Origin: Collybiopsis luxurians FD-317 M1
Taxonomy: Eukaryota > Basidiomycota > Agaricomycetes > Agaricales > Omphalotaceae
NCBI GenBank assembly: GCA_000827265.1
Contig: KN834853.1
Location: 120,048 to 151,503 of the forward strand
DNA length: 31,456 nt
Direction: 5' to 3'
Shown here: positions 21,180-30,768 of the stretch, piece by piece
Numbering within the stretch: position 1 is the first letter of the stretch
How the letters are laid out: each line of letters begins with the position of its first letter
Notes under the pieces: generated by a model
Seen by the model: the letters and a program-made list of their open reading frames with translations, nothing else
Told to the model about the DNA's origin: nothing
The model's database searches: none
Program-made: the position numbers and the translations under genes

Positions 21180-22316
21180 TGAAGGATGACACTGGCAAGA
21201 GCTTGCTGGAATGACTGGGCATTAAGGTGGTCAAGATTCTGGAGTTACAGGGAGGATCAGCATCCAAAATCTCCTTGACAGACCCAAGCCAACCCATCAG
21301 AGTCAGCCTCCTGGAATGCCTCCAAGTGCACCCATTGGAGTTGCCAGATCCAGAGGAAGAAATGAACACAGTTCCACAACCAACCCCCCAGCATGTGCAA
21401 CCAGCTCAAGAGCAGGAAGAAGTCCCACTCTCTCATTCTGACAGAGACATAGAACAGATGAGGGGTCAGATTCTGATGCAGATAGCACATATGAAGGGAA
21501 GCGGTGAGTGAAGAAGCCCAAGCAGGATGAGTCTCTTTTTGCATGGGCAGCCGAGGCATTTATCCAGGAGTTTATACTTTCCCCAAGGCATAGGAAAGTT
21601 CTTGAGCTCACTGACAACTACAATGCCAATATTGACACCTCAGTCAAGAGTCTTGAGTGAGCAGGGAACATACCTGTCCTTCCAAAGAAAATTTGGAAAT
21701 TGGTACTCAGAGACAAATTTATTGACCTTGGAGAAGTACTCACCCAGGTCACATCACTTCACTCCATTCCCACTATCCAGAACATCTCTAGCAACCTCAC
21801 AGAAGCATTTGAATTCATGACAATTGCCAAACCTGCACCTACCAGAGCAATCACAGACCAGGTCACCTGGAGACAAGCTTGGCAATCTGCAGTTCACACA
21901 ATCATCTTCACAGTCCTGTTCCAACAGAATGAGGTTATGTGGTACAAACAGCACATCCAAGGGCTCTTCAACAACTTGAACTGATCTGTACACCAGAATA
22001 TTATCATGTACAACTGAGCCATCAGGCAACTCATCAGAGTGAGGAGAAACTTACTCTACAACAAGTTCACCGCTCCTGATTGCATTGACCTTCAGTACAC
22101 ATACATATCTCCATCCAGGACACACTTCAGTGCAGGGTCCAACAATTCCCAATCTTCTTCAAAAACCAAAGACATCAGTAAAGAGATCTGTTAGAACTAT
22201 AACAATGGGAAGTGCTCAAGTTGTGAGAGACATCATGTATGTGGGAATTTACAGGCAGCCAGGCCACATCAAAGACAAGTGCCAATCAAAGAGAGGAGAA
22301 GGCTCAAAGCAAGGGT

Positions 22317-24399
22317 AGCACTCCAACTGAGTGTTCTGCTAGTCCCACTGACTGATGGGGGGGAGTAGCACCTAAGCCAATCTGAGTATCCAACTTCTGG
22401 AAGGCCACTGCTAGTCTTATAGAAGGTCTGGAGGGCAGCAAGGAGTCACTAGAGTTGACAGAAGGGGATAAGCCAGGTCCAGTGGTTGGACTAGGAGGAG
22501 TTGAAACCCATATGTCCCATCTCCCCAAGTACTTGAGAGGGATCAGAGTTAAGAGAGGAGAGAACATTGTCTATAGTAGAACTGCTGGATTTACAGAAGT
22601 CAAGGAGCCACTCCCATGTCCACCTGCAGAAGAGTTTAACAGCATCACTTGGAAGACTATACAGTCCAATACTCACCTGTTTAATGTCAATACACTGATT
22701 AAGCACGAAGAGTTGCACACCCTTCTTGTAGACCACCCTAATGCACTGTTCATCTCATCCATAATAACTGCCCTACATGAAGGGTTCTGGCCATGGGCAT
22801 CTACCTGACCAGACCCATCATTCCCAACTACATGGGATAACTCCTGGGTACCTCTTCCTTCAGACAAAGAGAGGAACTTTGTAGATGAGCAGCATAAGAA
22901 GGAGATAGAGTTAGGAAGACACTCACCAGCTTTCAGACCAGACCTTCTTCCTGGCATGTATTCCACCCTCGTCATCGCTGTACCTAAACCACATTCTGAG
23001 AAACTCCATCTAGTGGCACATCAGTCTGCTGGGCTATTCTGCCAGAATAACATGGTGGATAAATCTCAGATGAAAGGAGCAAGAATGGACAATTTACATA
23101 CCTTCATTCCACTTCTGCTTGAGTTCTCTTGCACAAACCCAGGGAAGGAACTAGTCCTCTGGAAATCCAACATTGCAAGTGCATTCTGACTGATCCCAGC
23201 ACACCCCCTATGGCAAATAAAACAGGTTGGTAACATTCAGAATGCCCATGAGAGAGGAAGAGAAGGCTGGGCAATGGGACATGGAGCAAATTAGACAGAG
23301 CATGGACAGATGAGCATGCTTCGGGAATAGCAGTTCACCTAGATGTTGGGTGTCTGTGATGGGTCTAGTCATGTGGATTGCAATCTTTGTGCTTCAGATT
23401 TTACTGCTCTGTTGCTACATGGACAACTGCTACAGTGTAGCTGTGAAAGACAACATGGAATATTACAAACCTTATAAGTTATCCTTCCCACAAGAACAGG
23501 TAAAATTCCTCAAGCTTCTAGACCAGCTTGGAATCCCCCACAATCTCTCAAAACAACTCTGGGGTCTGTCACTCACAATAATTGGATTCCTCATGGACCC
23601 TAACCAACTGACAGTAACCCTCCCAGACAAGAGCAAGCGGGACCTTATTCAACACATGAGGGACTTTGCTGTTTCCCCATCCTGTCAGTGCACCTTGCAT
23701 GAATTCCAGCAACTTGCAGGATGGATGCACTGGTCCTTCAATGTCTTCCCATTGTTGAGGCCAGCACTCTGCCAAGTATATGAGAGGATAAAGGGAAAAG
23801 AACAAGCAGGAGCTCTGATGTTTATCAATAAATGAGTACACAATGAGCTCACATGGTTTGCTGATCATGCAGAGCAGTCTTCTGGAACATTTTTCTTTGC
23901 AAGGATCAACTGGGACCCCCTCCTAGAGTTTGACCTTGTCATTTACAGAGATGCATGTCTTTCAGGCCTCACCTTCTGGGTTCCCTCTTTTGACATGGTG
24001 TTCATATCAGGAACAGACCCAAGTCACAAAATGGCAGCTCACATTCTATATTAGGAAGCCATTACAGTCCTTGCAGGACTAAGGTGGGTTACATTGGTGC
24101 ATCAAGGCACAGAGGTGAAACTGTTCCAGGTCACAGTTCACTCAGACAGCTCTAACACTGTCAACATGTTCAACTCTCTTCGAGTGCTCTCCCCTTATAA
24201 CCCAATCCTAATCAACTCTGCTGACTTACTCTTACAATTCAATATAGAACTGAGAGTGGTACACATCCCAGGTTCTGAGAACTCCGTCACCAACACTCTC
24301 TCACAAAACAATCTCGAACTCACATACTCCCTTCACCCTGGATTGAAAGTTTTTAACATGGAAACCCCACAAACAACAATGGGGGAGCTGGAGAAATGA
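22317..24399 (+). pseudogene. DIRS-like reverse transcriptase-RNase H ORF
   Basis: From 22317 one frame runs to about 23290 with TGAs near 22356, 22383, 22806 and 23187. It carries a linker, then RT fingers and palm (LPGMYSTLVIAVPKPHSEKL; WKSNIASAF, where the palm Asp is Asn at 23169-23171). After a degraded section the frame shifts. The active site YMDN is at 23416-23427 (normally Y-x-D-D), followed by the thumb (FPQEQVKFLKLLDQLGIPHN). A TGA interrupts near 23833. RNase H follows (DLVIYRDACLSGLTFWVP; TVHSDSSNTVNMFNSLRV; VVHIPGSENSVTNTLSQNN). Both Asp-to-Asn changes are G-to-A. The ORF ends at 24397-24399, overlapping the recombinase start codon (ATGA). Confidence 0.85.
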
Positions 24400-25161
24400 A
24401 CTTCAGTGCATCCACATCTGGGCAACCTCCTAGGAGGCCCTGGACAATGGAAGAGCTTGTGAGAGGCTGCAACATTGCATTGGGCCTTGCTACAGATGCT
24501 TCATCCAGACAGACTTACACATCACATCTGAACTCATACATTGCCTTCTGTTCCATGCACAATTTTCCTCTTGACCCTACAGCAGACCCACCCAGCACAA
24601 ACTTCCCCTCTTCAGAGACCATCTCCTTCATGCACAAAACTCCCTCCTCCCCTCCTCCTCACACAATGACATCCTGTTTGTCACAATGCTTATAATCAGC
24701 ACATACGGCCTCTTCAGGTTAGGTGAATTAGCTATCCCAGATGACCCACGAATATGGAATTCCAGGAAAATCATCCAGCGGGAATCTGTCAAGCTTCTAG
24801 AAGAAGATGGGTTCACATTCAGCCTACCCTTCTACAAGGCCGATAGGACCTTTGAGGGCAACAGGGTAGTTATCAGACCTATCTGGAGTCTTCACACACT
24901 GCTGTTTTTTGCAAATACTTACACAGCTGCGATGACCTCTTCCCCCTACACCCTGACTTATGGGTTACACCAGAAGGGCACCCCCCTACTCGGAAGTGGC
25001 TCATGAGCCATCTCTGCCATCTTGAACCAGATTCACGATGGGCAGGCCAGTCAATGAGAGCAGGTGGCACCACAGCCCTCACACTTTTAGGCTGGCATGC
25101 TGATAGGTCCGATATAAGCGAAAGATCCACGCTGTCATCCATGAAATGTATGAAGTTCTAG
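24396..25161 (+). pseudogene. DIRS-like tyrosine recombinase, truncated and frameshifted
   Basis: The ATG at 24396 begins an N-terminal SAM-like arm-binding part (WTMEELVRGCNIALGLATDA; TYTSHLNSYIAFCSMHNF). A deletion or rearrangement removes much of the middle near 24600. The catalytic part resumes in another frame with box I (YGLFRLGELAIP, the conserved Arg kept), continues through FYKADRTFEGNRVVIRP, shifts again near 24955, and shows box II at 25045-25068 as GQSMRAGG (H-x-x-R with the His now Gln). No nucleophilic tyrosine block follows before the stop at 25159-25161. Tyrosine recombinases integrate DIRS circles; this one is inactive. Confidence 0.8.
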
Positions 25162-25272
25162 ACTATGATACTGTCTCTGGGCCGCCGTATGAAAGCCAGT
25201 TCATTTCACCTTCCATCTGTGAGAAAACTGCTCATTTTGTGTTCCAGCAATCTCCCTGCCAATCGTTACAAA

Positions 25273-27724
25273 ATGGATGAATACATGAACTCTGAACCTT
25301 TTACACAGATTGATATTCTTCTTCCTTCATTACAGTCCCTGGAATCCCATAGCAGCAATAGCAAGCTCAAGCAAATAATCGATGCATACTCTTTCTCCGA
25401 AGAAACAAGACTACAAGAGAACCTCAATAGTGTAGCATACGATATAGATACACCCAGAACCATAGCACTTGTAACTGGTCCGGGTTGAATTGAACAAGTG
25501 AGTACTTTTCATTCTCATCACATTATTAAATTTTAATCTTTGGTTGTGCAGTTCATCCTTCCGCTCCTTTATCTTCTCTTGAAGAGGCAGCTCAAAGCTT
25601 TCTATCTTGCTTGAACCCATATCCTCGACAAAGAAGAATTCTGGGACTTTACGGCATCGCTGCAGAATGTGTTCACAATGCTGGATGATTGTATAGGGAG
25701 CCTGGGAGGTATGGGGATGAATGATCATTGATACTTATTAACTGATTGACTCTTTTCAAGCTGTATTCAAGCAAACAGTTCCTGATGTGTCAAACCAATT
25801 TGGAAATTTTGCCTTTGGTTTAGTAAGTCCTAGTCATCCTACATAGTCAATGTGACTGATACTCATGAACATTACATTGTAGCTTCAGCTATCATATATT
25901 GATCCAAGTCATCACCCTAACAAAAACTCACTTTGTCCATGGAATGAGGAGGGTAGGGGTGTGGTATTAGAGTCAGAAGATATGTCAGAGGAGGAGATTG
26001 CATTAATACCTCTTGACATTCTCAAGTACGGCATTCAAGATACATTAGAATCCCAAATCTATGAGTATTCTCTTACCACATTTAACCCTCATGATAACAA
26101 CCCCCGCCATCCCAGCCATCCTCTTTCCGGTTACTGGGCTGGACATCTTTGGACCCAAAAATTAGAGGAGCTCTATTCCGCTGAAGGGCTAATATCTATC
26201 ACAAATATTGACAAAGAAGGGACTATAACTGGGCTTGCAGAAGGATACCACGGTCTGATGAATGTCTTTGGAAAGATCGCTTCAGATAACAGTTTGTCGT
26301 TAGACTTTGTTTTTGACCATGGGACAGGGATAGCATGCCAAGGCCATTTCAGTCCTCATGCCGGTATGCTTGTTGGGCAATTTAGCTTCATGAGGTCAGA
26401 CGATGACGATGACAATAGCGATGATGATGGCAACAACGATGGCGATGATGATGACGATAACAATGAATGTAGCTTCAAGGAAGAAAGCGAGGAGAGGGAC
26501 CAACATGATGAAGACAAAGAGGAAACGGAGGAAACAGAGGATGAGTCAGAAGAGGACGAAGAGGGCATTGAACATGAGAAAAGCCAGGAGCAAAACACAT
26601 TCTTCTTCAACCGAACTCCAGCCTCTGCATGGCGGTTCTATACTTCCTTCAGTCAAACAAGCAAAACCGCTCGAGACAGATGGAGCTTTGCTATCACCGC
26701 AGTCCTGGATCAAGTCAAACAAAATCAATTCTCCTGGAAATACCTCAGGGCATGTAATGCTGAGAGGAGGAGGTTCCTAGAGCTAATGCTTCGACGAGAA
26801 GTTGACTTCGAGTATGACTATACTCCTTCCAATCCTCCTAATGACAACAAGGGCAGAGAACTACTCCTCCTCACTGCCAATCTACATCCAGCAGATGCTC
26901 AGTTCTACTATTCCCTCATCGAGTCCCTGATTGACCTCGAGTTTGTTACCCATCTGTAAGTCCTCCTGTATTTGGGGTTTCACAGTTTTAACATACAGAT
27001 TTGTAGAGAATATGAGTGCGATGGCTGTGACTGAGAAATTACCTGCAGCAGATTCATTTGCCTTACCTGCATTAGTGACAATTTCGCTGAGACTTTTGAC
27101 TTGTGCTTGGATTGCAAAGAAGTCTCTACCTTGACTGATTCATTCAATCATATTCCTTTGCATGCAATGCTCAAGGTAAAAAGTGTAATCCAAGACAGTG
27201 AGCTTGCGTGGGCAGTCCCTAAAGCCTGAGAAATAGTGTCCCAAGTGAAGGAACTTTTTTGCTCGAAGGATGCCCTTATTAGATGAATAGCAACTGACGT
27301 TGTGAAAGACAGGAGGTCAGACAGGACAAAATGAGTAGAAACCTTGTGTTGCTGCTGTGGCAAGGAAGTGAACACACCATGCTGGGTTTGCTTGTTCTGT
27401 TGTAAGTGTGGAATGTAATGACTCCATATCGATTTTTTGACTAACCTTTTTTAAGCCCCAGACACTTACATTTGTGACACCTGTGAAATGGACAGGACTC
27501 CAGTGCTTACCAATGGCCCAAATAAATGGCACAAGCATAAAGACCACTTAATCCGCATTTTCGATACCATAGGAGTTGCTGATCATCCCACAGTCAAATC
27601 CAGATTGCATACACTGGAGGGAAACCTGGCGACTATAGAAACTCGGCTTGGATTATTCAAGGAATGTTTTTCAAGCTTGGAGAGTATGCTTGAACGAGTA
27701 CTTGCAGCTCTAGAATACAAATAA
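25273..27724 (+). pseudogene. ZZ-type zinc-finger protein of a basidiomycete family, decayed
   Basis: Six exons can be traced: about 25273-25497, 25552-25708, 25761-25822, 25883-26955, about 26986/26999-27401 and 27462-27724. Introns are about 54, 52, 60, 30-43 and 60 bp; the last has gtaagt and ctaac signals. Exon 4 is fully open (SEEEIALIPLDILKYGI, PSHPLSGYWAGHLWTQKLEE) with an Asp/Glu-rich stretch. Exon 5 carries two ZZ-like Cys pairs clusters (CDGCD..ITC, FICLTC, DLCLDC; then CCCCGKEVNTPCWVCLFC), and exon 6 continues with YICDTCE and a helical C-terminus ending SLESMLERVLAALEYK. Nonsense codons: 25486-25488, 27032-27034, 27227-27229, 27284-27286, 27332-27334, all TGA. Exon 2 has a frameshift near 25620. 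The N-terminus lies against the DIRS-like element, so true 5' sequence may be lost. ZZ fingers usually bind proteins; the family's function is unknown. Confidence 0.7.
26393..26575 (+). repeat. Asp/Glu-coding low-complexity tract
   Basis: Repeated gat/gac then gag/gaa codons encode an Asp/Asn-rich run followed by a Glu-rich run within exon 4 of the ZZ gene. It creates a long antisense Ser-rich ORF at 26610-26356 that is only a shadow. Confidence 0.85.
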
Positions 27725-28808
27725 ATAGGATCAGGGCTTGAGGTGTAAAAAACAAAAGATCATCTCAATGAAGACATTTCACTTGTGCATTTAACCTTAC
27801 TACAGCTGGCAGCAGCTCTGTTGTTCAAGGACGGTGTCTTATAGCTTGAGCCATGACATCAAAGCAGAACATCTGGGCTTGTATTGAAATGGATTGAGGG
27901 CAGGAGAAACTTTTGGAAAGCATGAACTTCCCTTCCCTGAAACAACTGCCTATTATCAGGGGGAATTGAACAGCAAAAAGGTTAATTTATTCACCAAAAG
28001 ACTAGTCTCCTATAAGCTGCTGGAGATGATGAGATACAAGCAATCAGGTTGCTCGCAGCTCAAACATCTGTTTGACAATTTTGATGGGTGTTTCCTATGT
28101 TTCCTATTTCTGAATCAATAAATAGATAGTTTACAATGAATATTTAGCCTATCCAGCCATTTTTAGTTTAAACAAATTAAATAATAACTACAATACTGGT
28201 CTGGTCCGAACCTTCATATCCACCATCAGTACTCTGTTATTTTAGAGCTAGAAATCTTTTCATTCGTTTCCCAGTGCTTCTGACTTCATCATACACACTG
28301 GCAGATCTCATTGGAGCAACTTTGGAGTGTAGGCATGAGCAAGAAGTCACTGTATACAAATAGTACCAGCAAATTGACTCTCCTGAAGTGTTAAGGGAGT
28401 TGACAATCACCTTGAAGAAGATTGTCCAAGGATCCCTGGCAGTGGGTGTTATGTGCAAGAATTTCTAAGTATGAAGTTTTTGAGTTAAATGATGGAAGCA
28501 ATTATCACTTGGATTATCAAATTCTGTTTCATGTCCGATGCAGCTGGGACCATTTATCTCCTCACTATGTCCACTCACTAGCCATTCTGTCTTTCTTGGA
28601 TATAGTCGGAGGGGGATGCGGGAGAAGGAATTCAGCCGTATGACACTGATTGATGAATGTCAGTGCTCCAGACCAGAAGTTGAGTGAAGTTCACACTACT
28701 TGAGAGATTCACTGACTTGCATAGATTACCCGGATTCTACTTACATGTATCCTTCATTTATTGATTTAAAAATAGCTACGATTGTGAATCAATTGTTGTA
28801 TTTCTGCC
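27725..28808. other. Intergenic region between ZZ pseudogene and NmrA gene
   Basis: Tail-to-tail spacer. The open frames at 27894-28121 and 28422-28643 (plus) show no recognised motif. No RNA gene or transposon end found. Confidence 0.45.
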
Positions 28809-30008
28809 TTACAATTTAGCTTTCAGTGTTCTACTTTGAGAGATAAGTTTGTGTTCCGCCTCACTTGGAAGCCAGGTCATGTTAGGAACAAGAGACCCAT
28901 CATAACCTTTAGTCTTAATCCAAGTTTCCAGCATAAACCCAGTTGGATGAGTCTTTCTAATCCATTCCATATCCCTGGTCAAAATATTGTCCCGCCATGT
29001 ATTGTATACGGCAGAATAAACGGTCTTAAGATAAGTCCTGGGCCTGGGAGGGAAGCTAGGATGCGTAGCCCAATATTCCTCCATGGAAACATGTTTGCGG
29101 ACAGCAGGAATGCCTGTCATGTGCATAAAAATTTTGGCAACTTGTTCCATTGACATCATTTCTGTCACAACTTTCAGTTCCTGACCAGACATCTCTGAAA
29201 GATGGTCAAAGGTGTAACGAGTCCACCAGCCAATGTCATCGAGGCTAATCATGGGGATCAGACCCTCTTTTGTGGGAGTATTGAAGACTACTGCGCCATT
29301 TTCACGCTTGGGGCGAGGTCCTGAGAATCCCTGAAAATGATTGAGCAAGAAGGACACAATGTAGAAGTGACAAGGTTCATATGCTGGCAAGATTTTCAAT
29401 GTAAGGACCGATGGTAAGGACTAACCATGCAAACAAGTTCCCATTGCAATCTGAATCTTGACTTTGCAGGAACTCAGTAAAGGTACCTTTTGCATTCCCT
29501 TGAGGAGCACTATACTGTGGATCATATCTGCCAAACTTTTTGCATATCAGCACCTGAGAGAATTGAACATGGAAGTAAAAATCAAACCTTGTAGCCATAA
29601 TCGAGACTGCTCCAAATGAAGTGCCTCATCAGTGGAATGCAATGTGCTTGTTCAAACATTTTGATGGCAGTATACAGTTCACCTCTCTCTCCAACTGCCA
29701 TGGTGTCTGTGTTTACGAATATGCCATAACATCCTTCCATAGCAGGTACAATGGTGCTCATGTTGTCGAAGCTGCCTAGGATGAATTTTAGAGCTATGCC
29801 AGTGTAATGACACCAAAAACTGACCTTCGAATACTTCAATATCTGGCAAGGAAGCCAGAATCTGCACTTTCTTACTAGATGAATTCTGGGTAAATGCTCG
29901 AATTGAGTACGGAGAAGGGTTTCCTGCTTCATCAGGGGCTAGTAGCGCTGCAATGACTGGTATGCCCTGAGAGCCAGTTGCACCGATGACCAGTATTTTC
30001 TTAGACAT
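28809..30008 (-). CDS. NmrA-like NAD(P)-binding protein, 346 aa, four exons
   Basis: Exons 30008-29825, 29775-29588, 29535-29389 and 29330-28809 join in phase to 1,041 nt (346 codons plus TAA). The N-terminus MSKKILVIGATGSQGIPVIA has the GxxGxxG dinucleotide-binding loop of atypical short-chain dehydrogenases. MRHFIWSSLDYGYK and WLVLTIGPYIENL match the NmrA family core, and ISLDDIGWWTRYTFDH is the C-terminal family signature. The active-site Tyr-x3-Lys of true dehydrogenases is not evident, so it is more likely a redox sensor or regulator than an enzyme; that is inference. Introns are 49 bp (gtcagt...cctag), 52 bp (gtttga...aaaag) and 58 bp. The last fits in phase only with a GC donor (29388; CTT|GCCAGC...TTTTCAG). 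No nonsense codon occurs, and CpG is frequent compared with the TE region. This is the only intact gene seen. Confidence 0.88.
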
Positions 30009-30380
30009 GTTTTTGCAGGGTAGAGACTGTTTTCATACTAAATAAAGACCCTCTTTTTAATGTCCAGCAAGTCTTTGTTTGAGCTAACCAAATTGGAGTT
30101 GTACAAACAACTTTTTCCTGACCTTACAGTACAAAATGGATAGCCAGGCTAGTACTAGTAGAGTCAACCAATAATGCGGTATTATATCATATGATGAGGC
30201 CTGGGAGATGCATTTCAATAGTGCGTGGTGCATCCCTGCAGGGACTTATTGCCTGCTGCATAGTCATCTGGAGGTCCCCGATTTTTTTCGCACTTCTTTA
30301 TTTGTATTTGAAATGCCAATTAATTGGGCCGGTGGGCCTAAATCATACCCAAACAAACTTGATCAACTCAGCTGATAAAC
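30009..30380. other. Spacer upstream of the NmrA gene
   Basis: Holds the 5' region of the NmrA gene. No clear TATA box or other gene was recognised. Confidence 0.4.
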
Positions 30381-30548
30381 ATGGTACACAGTCTAAGCCA
30401 TGATCTCCCGAAGTGCATTGTTTATTGGAAGCACAAAGAAGTCAAATCAAAGAAATTGCAAAGCTAGCCGGCTGCTGCAAATTAACAGTCTATATAAGAA
30501 AGGCAGTCGCAGAAGGCAACATCAAACACCTCAGTCCGAAGTGTGTGT
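30381..30548 (+). pseudogene. Remnant of a DDE-transposase N-terminal helix-turn-helix
   Basis: The ATG at 30381 reads MVHSLSHDLPKCIVYWKHKE. One base shift later the other frame reads SQIKEIAKLAGCCKLTVYI then RKAVAEGNIKHLSPK. Together they resemble the homeodomain-like HTH at the start of Tc1/mariner-type transposases (IAKLAGCS..TVY). Nothing of the DDE domain follows. Weak, based on one short motif. Confidence 0.35.
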
Positions 30549-30768
30549 GTAATACTCCACATAAAAGGTAGGTAGACAAGTGGCAATATGTGATTGGCTG
30601 TTATAAATTAGCAAGTGGGAACATAGGTGGGTACTGCAAAAAATAGAAGAGTGTGTGATGGCAAGGAAACAAAGAGCCAAGTATTGCACAACTACAAGAA
30701 AGTGTGCTGTAAGTAGATATATCCAATTGTACCTTGTGAACATTTGATTATAAATCCAACAATTTGTT
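30549..30768. other. Short spacer, nothing recognised
   Basis: No gene, repeat or RNA recognised between the HTH remnant and the end of the right-edge pseudogene. Confidence 0.4.

Larger units (their letters stand above)
20085..22316 (+). pseudogene. DIRS-like gag ORF, split by a transposon
   Basis: The ATG at 20085 opens a Q/G/P-rich N-terminus (MSNAQGQDQVQGQGGPQNF) followed by QYLTLYFTLFNICHD. The reading frame then meets the inserted element at 20396 and resumes at 21183 in the same phase once the element and one TGA copy are removed. The rest reads KPKQDESLFAWAAEAFIQEF, WRQAWQSAVHTIIFTVLFQQ and NEVMWYKQHIQGLFNNLN. A Cys/His cluster follows at 22189-22236 (C-x7-C-x2-C-x3-H, with a TAG inside), then RQPGHIKDKC in a +1-shifted frame, a knuckle whose second cysteine is now tyrosine. 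In-frame stops are mostly TGA where arginine fits. Nucleic-acid binding by the cluster is the expected role. Confidence 0.7.
20085..25161 (+). mobile_element. DIRS-like retroelement (gag, RT-RNase H, tyrosine recombinase)
   Basis: Three blocks lie in order: a gag-like ORF with a Cys/His cluster, an RT-RNase H ORF, and a tyrosine recombinase ORF instead of a DDE integrase. That combination defines DIRS-type elements. The copy is dead: many TGAs, a few TAA/TAG, frameshifts, both RT active-site Asp replaced, and a recombinase lacking its C-terminal tyrosine. It is split by a 784-bp CACTG-ended transposon at 20396-21179. I found no inverted or split terminal repeats that would fix the ends; the coordinates cover only the coding remains. 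It abuts the ZZ-zinc-finger pseudogene on the right. Confidence 0.85.

Noticed and set aside
26356..26610. Ser-rich 84-aa ORF on the minus strand
   Set aside because: It is the antisense shadow of the Asp/Glu-coding tract in the ZZ gene.
26956..26998. A definite intron between ZZ exons 4 and 5
   Set aside because: The gtaagt donor is good, but neither a 30-bp nor a 43-bp intron is fully satisfactory (too short, or out of phase), so the junction is left uncertain.
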